From the NCBI GenBank assembly GCA_014323965.1, contig JACONB010000123.1, positions 1-10,793 of the forward strand: a stretch of 10,793 bases of DNA, given 5' to 3'. Of the stretch, positions 6,184-10,793 are shown one piece after another. Each line of letters starts with the position of its first letter. The stretch's first letter is position 1. The translations under genes were made by a program, and so were the position numbers. Source of the DNA: Prochloron sp. SP5CPC1. Its GTDB lineage: Bacteria > Cyanobacteriota > Cyanobacteriia > Cyanobacteriales > Prochloraceae. Under the pieces are notes generated by a model that ran no database searches, had not been told where the DNA came from, and saw only the letters and a list, made by a program, of their open reading frames with translations.

Positions 6184-7494
6184 CTAAAAGATAAAGACTA
6201 ACTGCAAATCCCAATCTTTGGTACCAGTGCGACTAATTGCAATTTTGCGGATGAATTCACGAAAGTAAAATCGCCGTTCTGTTTCCGATAAGTCCCACCA
6301 GAATTGAGGAATAGACACAGTAGTGGCGATCGCCACTAAATTAACCGGAGGAAGTTGAGCTAATTTTGCTTCCAGGGCTGCAATTTCTCCATGCAATTTA
6401 TAACGGCGCAATTGAACAGTTTCTGTATCTAAAATACCATCTTTTTTCAATTGCTGCAATTGCTGGATAATAGCTTGTTTCTGAGCAATTTTTTCCCGTA
6501 ACACAACTTTCATTCCCTCAGTAGGGTTATCCAGTTTAGCCACAGCAGAAGGTAAATCAAGGCAAATGGTTTCAATGGTTCGTTTCAGTACTTCTTGATA
6601 AGGAATAGCGCTACATTTCTTCGTTTTGTGACAATTTAGAGAACGGAGATAGAGATATTCTCGCTGTTTTTTATAAGTAGTCACCTTGGCAACTTTCAGA
6701 GAAGATTCACACTGGTGACAAACAGCTAAACCCGCCAGAGAACGGGGAGCGCTAGCGGTACGGGGAGGTAAGAGGCTGTTGCGACGCAGGAGGCGATCGA
6801 TTTGGGCTGCTTCTTCCTTGGATAAAATGGGTGCGTGGGTGTTAGGAATAACCGCACCCTTGCTATAAGCTAAGTTGCCGCGATAGACTTGGTTCGTCAA
6901 CCACTTACGTCCCGTAGAAGGAGCAATTTTCTTTCCATATCTCTTTTCTAAATAACTCACAGCTCCCCGCAAAGAACCGTAGATTAAGAAGTGGGCAAAA
7001 AAATCTTTCACCACAGGAGCAGTACGGCGATCCACTATATATTTATCTTGACCCCTGCGGTAGCCGTAGGGCGCTCTACCGGGTGGGAGCCTCCCTCTGA
7101 GACGGTTGCGGGCGTGTCCTTTACCCAGACGGCGACTGCGTTGACTAGCTTCAATTTCTCCCAGGAGTCTGGTTAAGTTAGCCCGCATATCTCTAGGAGA
7201 GGTATTATTCAGTTGAGAAGAAGAGTAGGGTTGTTCCGTGGCGATGATTTCAATACCCTTGCTCTCTATTTGGATCAGGCGATCGCTTACTTCTGCTATA
7301 GTGTCTCCCAAGTCTTCCAAACGACGAATAAAGAGACATTGAGGGGGGTTAGTTTGGCAGTCTACTAGCAGTTGTTTTAATTGGTGTCGTTCCCCTAAAT
7401 CTTGATACACTAGATCTACCCCTAAACCTGGAAACGACTTATCAGGAGGGGTTTCCAAGGGAGTATGGCTGTAGAGGTAGGCTATGGTAGTCAT
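6184..7494 (-). CDS. XisF-like large serine recombinase family protein, with altered catalytic residues
   Basis: The 436-residue protein has the layout of large serine recombinases. A resolvase-type N-terminal domain (1-125) is followed by a Recombinase domain (about 127-238; RLPPGRAPYGYRRG, then KKIAPSTGRKWLTNQVYRGN). A zinc ribbon uses C259, C262, C288 and C294, and a coiled coil covers about 328-380. It ends in FWWDLSETERRFYFREFIRK (398-417) and FIF. It resembles proteins annotated as fdxN-element excision recombinase XisF. Ser9 (AYLYSH) could be the nucleophile, but the usual Tyr-x-Arg before it reads Ala-Tyr-Leu. The key RLDRLGR motif reads RLEDLGD (58-64), so both active-site arginines are aspartates. 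I recall similar proteins with the same changes in other cyanobacteria, which would mean conservation and not decay. ATG is at 7494 with no Shine-Dalgarno sequence; a palindromic repeat sits just upstream. Two HIP1 sites lie inside. Function is unknown: possibly DNA binding or regulation. Confidence 0.82.
   Translation of the reverse strand: MTTIAYLYSHTPLETPPDKSFPGLGVDLVYQDLGERHQLKQLLVDCQTNPPQCLFIRRLEDLGDTIAEVSDRLIQIESKGIEIIATEQPYSSSQLNNTSPRDMRANLTRLLGEIEASQRSRRLGKGHARNRLRGRLPPGRAPYGYRRGQDKYIVDRRTAPVVKDFFAHFLIYGSLRGAVSYLEKRYGKKIAPSTGRKWLTNQVYRGNLAYSKGAVIPNTHAPILSKEEAAQIDRLLRRNSLLPPRTASAPRSLAGLAVCHQCESSLKVAKVTTYKKQREYLYLRSLNCHKTKKCSAIPYQEVLKRTIETICLDLPSAVAKLDNPTEGMKVVLREKIAQKQAIIQQLQQLKKDGILDTETVQLRRYKLHGEIAALEAKLAQLPPVNLVAIATTVSIPQFWWDLSETERRFYFREFIRKIAISRTGTKDWDLQLVFIF
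6321..6338. repeat. 18-bp perfect palindrome centred on HIP1
   Basis: TAGTGGCGATCGCCACTA reads the same on both strands. Its core is the HIP1 octamer GCGATCGC at 6326-6333. It lies in coding sequence of the recombinase-like gene and encodes part of LVAIATTVS. The other HIP1 copies in this window are at 865-872, 2043-2050, 7279-7286 and 10755-10762. HIP1 is over-represented in most cyanobacterial genomes. Confidence 0.9.
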
Positions 7495-7503
7495 TTAACG
7501 TAG

Positions 7504-7520
7504 GGTGGGCATTGCTCACC
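7504..7520. repeat. 17-bp palindromic repeat just upstream of the recombinase start
   Basis: GGTGGGCATTGCTCACC has 8-bp arms with one mismatch around a single central base. It begins 10 bp before the ATG of the recombinase-like gene, where its promoter or leader must be. The motif GTAGGGTGGGCA-TGCCCACC is familiar as a dispersed cyanobacterial repeat, so it is more likely a repeat than a dedicated operator. Confidence 0.55.
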
Positions 7521-7635
7521 ACAAGGAGTCTGATAAATAAGAGGGCGAATTTTGATTTAACCAAAAAGACACAGAGGACACCGAGAGAGGAAGTGGTATA
7601 GCAGTCTATCATCATTTAAGATGTCGGGTAAGGGA

Positions 7636-7661
7636 CCCCCGCCATTAATCAATGCCGGGGG
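7636..7661. repeat. Strong GC-rich hairpin in the repeat zone
   Basis: CCCCCGCCATT (7636-7646) and AATGCCGGGGG (7651-7661) pair as 11-bp arms with one C-C mismatch and an AATC loop. No coding gene ends here on either strand and no T-run follows, so it is not a clear terminator. It lies 41 bp outside the presumed edge of the group II intron relic. Confidence 0.6.
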
Positions 7662-7683
7662 GGACGCCTTGGGCGGTTGCTTA

Positions 7684-7696
7684 CGCAAAGCTTGCG
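7684..7696. repeat. Small palindrome at the edge of the intron relic
   Basis: CGCAAAGCTTGCG has 5-bp arms. With its flanks (TTACGCAAAGCTTGCGCAAT) it looks like a common dispersed cyanobacterial repeat. It directly replaces the expected 3' half of intron domain VI, so it marks either a truncation point or an insertion. Confidence 0.5.
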
Positions 7697-7702
7697 CAAT
7701 CA

Positions 7703-7727
7703 GGAATCGCTTCCCTTCCCTCCCCTA
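7703..7727 (-). ncRNA. Remnant of group II intron domain VI
   Basis: After domain V the minus strand runs TTAGGGGAGGGAAGGGAA, then GCGA and TTCC. GGAA-GCGA-TTCC (7703-7714) can still form the tip of a domain VI hairpin with a tetraloop. The pyrimidine-rich return strand that should pair with GGGGAGGG is missing and is replaced by the palindrome at 7684-7696. The branch-point A and the 3' splice site are therefore gone or unrecognisable. Confidence 0.5.
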
Positions 7728-7728
7728 A

Positions 7729-7762
7729 GAACAGGACGTGACTGTTTCCAATCATCCGGCTC
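7729..7762 (-). ncRNA. Group II intron domain V (catalytic hairpin), relic
   Basis: Domain V is the catalytic core of group II introns and binds the splicing metals. The minus-strand 34 nt starts GAGCCGGA and ends TCCTGTTC. The lower stem has eight pairs with one C-U mismatch; the upper stem TGATTG/CAGTCA has six, one of them a wobble. A GAAA tetraloop caps it and a two-base CG bulge sits in the 3' strand. The AGC triad is at positions 2-4. Length, bulge and tetraloop are canonical. Compared with the usual GAGCCGTA/TACGGTTC lower stem, the seventh pair has changed T-A to G-C with pairing kept, while one other pair is broken. It follows the reverse transcriptase relic at the expected 3' side, but only 17 bp separate the two frames' ends, showing an internal deletion. 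Confidence 0.85.
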
Positions 7763-7779
7763 AAACCTCATCTCAGACC

Positions 7780-8298
7780 CTACTTGCTTGGATTTTCTGG
7801 AATGTATCTGCTTGTGACACGCCTTGTACTGAAGGTTTCCTTGCTAACTACCCCTCTGTAATAGTTAGCAAAACCTCTGAGAAGCGGTTCAAGAGAGCGG
7901 GAGACCTGCTCTGGGGTCTTCGTCTTCATACTGTCGATGGCTGCACCGACTTTTTTGCAGAACTCTAATACCTTTGACTTTTGAGGTTTGATGAGCAGCT
8001 TATCCCGTAGGACGCCATTGTCATCCTTTACCTTGTATTGTCTCAGGTTGAATCCCAGGAAGTCAAAACCTTCACTAATATGAACTATCCGTGTCATCCG
8101 TGAGCTGAGATTTAGACCTCGTTCTGACAACCATTGATTTATCTGGACTCCCAATAACTCCAAAGACTCCTTATCTTTAGCGGTGACTACAAAGTCGTCC
8201 GCGTACCTGATTACGCCTACCTTTTGGTTGCATTTCTTGATATATGTTTCCAACCCGTGGAGTCCGATATTGGCTAATAAGGGACTGATTACGCCACC
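7780..8298 (-). pseudogene. ltrA: Group II intron reverse transcriptase/maturase fragment
   Basis: The minus strand is open from 8298 to the TAG at 7780. It begins GGVISPLLANIGLHGLETY, the conserved RT block before the active site, then VIRYADDFVVTAKD with the catalytic YADD, then GFDFLGFNLRQY. It enters the thumb/X domain with LLRGFANYYRGVVSKETF. Everything upstream is lost: a TAG lies at 8299-8301 exactly where TPQ should precede GGV, and it is bordered by a hairpin. After KETFST the sequence no longer matches the family and stops 20 residues later, so the rest of domain X and any DNA-binding/HNH part were deleted. About 170 of an expected 450-600 residues remain. It is non-functional and belongs to the same relic as the domain V at 7729. 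Confidence 0.9.
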
Positions 8299-8300
8299 CT

Positions 8301-8319
8301 ACAGCCCCCGCAGGGCTGT
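8301..8319. repeat. Hairpin at the 5' break of the RT fragment
   Basis: ACAGCCC (8301-8307) and GGGCTGT (8313-8319) form a 7-bp perfect stem with a 5-nt loop. It sits exactly at the boundary where the reverse transcriptase reading ends. It probably belongs to a dispersed repeat that joined or inserted at this point. Confidence 0.55.
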
Positions 8320-8723
8320 TTCAAAGTATAGCACTACGCCCCCAGATTAGGACACAAAGCTGATGTAGGGGTGCAGGTTGTGCGCCCTGCTTGTTTTTGG
8401 TGTGGAACTCAGATTCCTGAAAAATCGAATCATTTAGGGTTGCTATAGTCTTGGTGGGCAATAAATCACTTGTAGGTTCCCTGTTCTCCAGGGTAACGCA
8501 CCAAACCCTTGACAAACGGTGCGTTACGGTATATTTCAATACCTGGTCGTTGATCATGAAAATCTCTGCTGACTAAGACACCCTACTGTTAAAATAATAT
8601 TCATGTCTTCTCCTACAGATCCTACTATTACTTCCAGCAGAGTCCTCCACCTTCAAGTAGCAGAACTGCTGCTCTATCCCTCCGTCTTTGTTTGAGTGTC
8701 CGAATTAGCTTTCTGAAAATAAC
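8320..8723. other. Gene-free stretch with repeats before the coiled-coil gene
   Basis: This stretch of about 400 bp has no supportable gene. A 78-codon minus-strand frame (8321-8557) has no known motif and runs through the inverted repeat at 8493-8527. An A+T-rich patch around 8588-8602 (TTAAAATAATATTC) could be the -10 region of a promoter for the coiled-coil gene, but no good -35 box is spaced correctly. Confidence 0.4.
8493..8527. repeat. 10-bp perfect inverted repeat (GTAACGCACC)
   Basis: GTAACGCACC (8493-8502) and GGTGCGTTAC (8518-8527) are perfect inverted repeats around a 15-nt loop. The GGTGCGTTA motif is familiar from dispersed palindromic repeats in cyanobacterial genomes. It lies well away from the next start codon (8724). 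Confidence 0.7.
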
Positions 8724-9554
8724 ATGAAATCAATCAAGCTAGTAAATCATATTATTCTCTGTTTAGTCGCCTTCTCTACCAGTTTTGCTTTGGGGCTGGT
8801 AGGATATAAGGAAAACTTGAAAGATGCTCTCGTGACTGGTTTAATTACCATTCCCGCTAGTTCCGCTGGATTGTTCGTTGCCAACAAACGGCGTATCGCC
8901 GAGGAAAAACAGTCCAAAAGTGCGTTGCACCACCAGATTAAAGTCTTGGAAAAACAAAAAGCAGAACTATCCCAATCCGTCTCCAGTGCTACAATTATTC
9001 AACAAGAACTAGAAGCGAGCACTAAATCTTTACAAGCGGAGCGGGAGCGCTTGCTGGAGCGCATTACTGAACTCCATTGGCAAAGAAATGAATTTTATCT
9101 GGAAATAAGGAGTTGTGAACAGGAAAAGCTACATCAAGAACAAGCATTTTACCACCGACAACAACAGTTAGAGAAAATACTATCGGTTAAAAACAGGGTA
9201 ATTTATCCGACTCAAACTAAACTGAATCTGCTCCGACAGCAACTTGAATTCTTGCAAAGTCAGGTAGCTGAGAAACAGAAGCACCGAGAACAACTCAATC
9301 AATACTTTACTACCTTGGAACGGAATCTAGAAGAGTTGGAAGGGCAAAAATACGATTTACACACCCAGATTAAAGTGTTAGAACAACGGGAAAATGAATT
9401 GAATCGGAAAATCTTACAATTAAATTATACTATATCTCAGTTGCGAGAAGAAAAAGAAAGAATACAAACTAGCTTAATTGCCGGAGAAGAAGCTTTAGAA
9501 CTCATTTTGACCAAAATAGCCAATAAACAAAAGCGAAACAAGCAACTTCAATAA
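8724..9554 (+). CDS. Membrane-anchored coiled-coil protein, function unknown
   Basis: I do not recognise this 276-residue protein. The N-terminus has two hydrophobic segments (about 6-27 and 34-53) joined by a short charged loop (GYKENLKDA). From residue about 56 to the end it is almost continuous heptad-type helix rich in Gln, Glu, Lys and Leu, a long coiled coil broken near 152-166 (SVKNRVIYPTQTK). A short motif occurs twice, QIKVLEKQKAEL (71-82) and QIKVLEQRENEL (215-226), suggesting an old internal duplication or heptad convergence. With two membrane passes both ends would face the same side, probably the cytoplasm, so the coil may act as a scaffold, tether or partition aid; this is inference. 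ATG at 8724 has no clear Shine-Dalgarno sequence. It is 65 bp before the thioesterase gene on the same strand and may share its transcript. No enzymatic motif is visible. Confidence 0.8.
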   Translation: MKSIKLVNHIILCLVAFSTSFALGLVGYKENLKDALVTGLITIPASSAGLFVANKRRIAEEKQSKSALHHQIKVLEKQKAELSQSVSSATIIQQELEASTKSLQAERERLLERITELHWQRNEFYLEIRSCEQEKLHQEQAFYHRQQQLEKILSVKNRVIYPTQTKLNLLRQQLEFLQSQVAEKQKHREQLNQYFTTLERNLEELEGQKYDLHTQIKVLEQRENELNRKILQLNYTISQLREEKERIQTSLIAGEEALELILTKIANKQKRNKQLQ

Positions 9555-9619
9555 GTTAAATATACCAACAGGGTAAACGTACAACTTTCTCCTCTCCCTA
9601 TCTCCCTATCCAACCAATC

Positions 9620-10036
9620 ATGCCTTTTTATTATAACCGTACAGTTCGTTTATCAGACACAGATGCAGCAGGAGTAGTTTATTTTGCTCAAGTTTTGGTT
9701 ATGTGCCATGAAGCTTATGAAGAATCTCTCTTAACAGCAGGAATCAATTTAAACAAATTAGTCAGAGACACCAATATAGCAATTCCCATAGTTCATAGTT
9801 GTGCTGACTACTTTCATCCTATCCTTTGGGGCGATAAGCTGTCCATTCAGCTTCAAACCCAGCAATTAAGGGAGAATGAATTTAAGATTAATTATCAGAT
9901 TGTTAGCTCTAGCTCAGACAATCTCCTAGCTAAGGCAACTACCCGACATGTTTGTATCGCTACCATCGGTAGAAAGAGAATCTCAATTCCTGCTGGGATA
10001 ATCCAGTGGTTAATGTTATATAGCAATCCTATATGA
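9620..10036 (+). CDS. 1,4-dihydroxy-2-naphthoyl-CoA hydrolase (hotdog thioesterase)
   Basis: This enzyme releases 1,4-dihydroxy-2-naphthoate from its CoA ester, a step in making phylloquinone, the photosystem I quinone. The 138-residue length equals that of the Synechocystis enzyme Slr0204. The 4HBT signature lies near the start: LSDTDAAGVVYFAQ (11-24), with Asp15 as the expected catalytic acid, followed by CHEAYEESL (29-37). IPIVHSCADYFHPILWGDKL (55-74) and the later TRHVCIA also fit the single hotdog fold. It acts as a homotetramer in the cytosol in known relatives. Other 4HBT thioesterases share the motif, so the exact substrate is inferred from the cyanobacterial setting and length. ATG at 9620 lacks a Shine-Dalgarno sequence. 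Its stop TGA overlaps the ATG of a 34-residue ORF, and glnB follows 172 bp downstream. Confidence 0.85.
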   Translation: MPFYYNRTVRLSDTDAAGVVYFAQVLVMCHEAYEESLLTAGINLNKLVRDTNIAIPIVHSCADYFHPILWGDKLSIQLQTQQLRENEFKINYQIVSSSSDNLLAKATTRHVCIATIGRKRISIPAGIIQWLMLYSNPI

Positions 10037-10137
10037 ATCTTAATAAGCGCTGTTGGGTAAAATTGACACATGATGATATATTGCCATCAGGGGAAATACA
10101 GCAATGGTTCTCTAACTTAGCTTCCCCCGACATGTAA
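10033..10137 (+). CDS. Possible 34-residue ORF overlapping the thioesterase stop
   Basis: An ATGA overlap (10033-10036) joins the thioesterase stop to an ORF that begins MNLNKRCWVKL and ends LPSGEIQQWFSNLASPDM before TAA at 10135-10137. Such an overlap is typical of translational coupling. Its tail resembles the last residues of the thioesterase itself (IPAGIIQWLMLYSNP), so it could be a leftover of an older or duplicated C-terminus and not a gene. It matches no small protein I know. The NtcA-like site of glnB overlaps its stop codon. Confidence that it is translated is low. Confidence 0.28.
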   Translation: MNLNKRCWVKLTHDDILPSGEIQQWFSNLASPDM

Positions 10138-10176
10138 CCAAAATTGCAGATCGCCAATGCTTTATTGTGGCATACT
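10134..10176 (+). promoter_or_regulatory. Possible NtcA-dependent promoter of glnB
   Basis: GTA-N8-TGC at 10134-10147 differs by one base from the NtcA consensus GTA-N8-TAC. CATACT at 10171-10176, 23 nt further on, could be the -10 box; NtcA-activated promoters usually have the box about 22 nt from the site. Known glnB genes in cyanobacteria are often controlled by NtcA. The match is imperfect, so this is a suggestion. Confidence 0.35.
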
Positions 10177-10208
10177 CGCGTTATCCATCGAAATCAGGAG
10201 TTAGAATC

Positions 10209-10547
10209 TTGAAAAAGGTAGAAGCAATTATTCGCCCCTTTAAACTAGACGAAGTGAAAATCGCCCTCGTCAATGCGGGTGTTGTGGGGATGACGGTATC
10301 AGAAGTCAGAGGTTTTGGACGACAAAAAGGACAAACCGAACGCTATCGCGGCTCGGAATATACAGTGGAGTTCTTGCAAAAACTCAAACTGGAGATCGTG
10401 ACAGAAGACGACCAAGTGGATTTGGTAACCGAAAAAATCATCTCCGCCGCCCAAACCGGGGAAATAGGGGATGGCAAAATATTCGTCTATCCCGTCAATG
10501 AAATTATCCGTATTCGCACGGGTGAGAAAAATCTAGAAGCAATTTAA
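10209..10547 (+). CDS. glnB: Nitrogen regulatory protein PII
   Basis: PII is a small trimeric signal protein that senses ATP/ADP and 2-oxoglutarate. In cyanobacteria it controls N-acetylglutamate kinase, PipX/NtcA and nitrate uptake. With TTG at 10209 the protein is exactly 112 residues, the family norm, starting MKKVEAIIRPFKLDEVKIAL. AGGAG (10196-10200) lies 8 nt before this TTG, which settles the start; an upstream GTG at 10167 would add 14 unrelated residues. The T-loop GQTERYRGSEYTVEF holds Ser49, phosphorylated in cyanobacteria, and Tyr51, the uridylylation position elsewhere. The B-loop GEIGDGKIFVYPV and the C-terminal RIRTGEKNLEAI are present. A few residues differ from the commonest sequence (for example YPVNEI instead of SPV-type), but none in nucleotide-binding positions. 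The stop overlaps the stop of the convergent rdgB. Confidence 0.97.
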   Translation: MKKVEAIIRPFKLDEVKIALVNAGVVGMTVSEVRGFGRQKGQTERYRGSEYTVEFLQKLKLEIVTEDDQVDLVTEKIISAAQTGEIGDGKIFVYPVNEIIRIRTGEKNLEAI

Positions 10548-10793
10548 TTTATCTGGGGGAGTAAAGCCTCAAAGGCTTTCCCCCGATGGCTCAATCGGCG
10601 CTTAAGGGAAGGCATCATTTGGGCAAAAGTTTGTTTTTCTTGGGGCACGTAAAAAATCGGGTCGTAACCAAATCCCCCCTCTCCTTCAGGTTGAAAAAGA
10701 ATTTCTCCTTCACAAATACCTTCGCTAGAGTAAGCAATGGAACCATTTGGTTGGGCGATCGCCACAGCACAAATAAACCGCCCTCGCCGATCC
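10544..10793 (-). CDS. rdgB: Non-canonical purine NTP pyrophosphatase, C-terminal part (window edge)
   Basis: RdgB/HAM1 (ITPase) hydrolyses dITP, ITP and XTP to the monophosphate, keeping damaged purines out of DNA. The gene enters from the right edge; the visible part reads DRRGRFICAVAIA, then EGEGGFGYDPIFYVP, then FAQMMPSLKRRLSHRGKA. GGFGYDPIF and the KRRLSHRGKA tail are diagnostic family motifs that bind the nucleotide base and phosphate. About 82 residues of an expected 190-200 are visible, ending normally at TAA (10544-10546). The true start lies outside the window. A HIP1 octamer is at 10755. The gene is convergent with glnB and their stop codons overlap, leaving no room for a separate terminator. 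Confidence 0.93.
   Translation of the reverse strand, partial: DRRGRFICAVAIAQPNGSIAYSSEGICEGEILFQPEGEGGFGYDPIFYVPQEKQTFAQMMPSLKRRLSHRGKAFEALLPQIN

Noticed and set aside
5994..6194. 66-codon plus-strand ORF
   Set aside because: It ends within the recombinase gene, includes the tandem 10-bp repeat, and has no protein-like features.
7495..7735. CRISPR-like repeat cluster
   Set aside because: The palindromes differ from one another and no direct repeat recurs with regular spacing; no cas gene is present.
8321..8557. 78-codon minus-strand ORF
   Set aside because: It crosses a perfect inverted repeat, shows no family motif, and sits in a gene-free repeat zone beside the intron relic.
8659..8670. 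Hairpin AGCAG-AA-CTGCT before the coiled-coil gene
   Set aside because: A two-base loop and five-base arms are not a credible regulatory structure; likely chance.

Overview
This window is chromosomal DNA from a cyanobacterium; I would not name a genus. It has five copies of the cyanobacterial octamer GCGATCGC (HIP1) at 865, 2043, 6326, 7279 and 10755, where chance predicts far less than one. It has a PII protein with the cyanobacterial Ser49/Tyr51 T-loop, a hotdog thioesterase of the phylloquinone pathway, a NapA/NhaS3-type Na+/H+ antiporter, and a glutamate racemase next to an AMIN-domain amidase.

Layout. Positions 1-334 (minus) are a 5'-truncated IS110-family transposase that runs off the left edge. 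Positions 429-3209 (minus) are a two-gene cell-wall unit: an exported amidase, then murI 57 bp downstream. Positions 3417-4832 (minus) encode a CPA2 Na+/H+ antiporter. Positions 5139-5938 (minus) are a broken tnpB of the IS200/IS605 world, with one frameshift, no N-terminal half, and an unusual RuvC-II/zinc-finger region. Positions 6184-7494 (minus) encode an intact XisF-like large serine recombinase whose usual catalytic arginines are missing. Positions 7495-7702 hold short palindromic repeats. Positions 7703-8298 (minus) are the 3' relic of a group II intron: a piece of reverse transcriptase with YADD, and a 34-nt domain V that still folds. Positions 8299-8723 hold more palindromes and no convincing gene. 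Then on the plus strand come an unrecognised membrane-anchored coiled-coil protein (8724-9554), the DHNA-CoA thioesterase (9620-10036), a possible 34-residue ORF overlapping its stop, and glnB (true start TTG at 10209). A convergent rdgB fragment overlaps the end of glnB and leaves the window.

How it fits together. The stable housekeeping genes (murI, amidase, antiporter, thioesterase, glnB, rdgB) flank a central zone of about 3.5 kb (5.1-8.7 kb) full of decayed mobile DNA and small repeats. The one intact gene in that zone is the recombinase-like protein. Its altered active site makes it the most interesting object here: it may bind DNA without recombining it. The amidase and murI form a natural unit, since one cleaves and the other feeds peptidoglycan. 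An NtcA-like half-conserved site and a good Shine-Dalgarno sequence precede glnB, as expected for a nitrogen-regulated PII gene. I see no CRISPR array, tRNA or rRNA. I found no clearly new multi-gene system.
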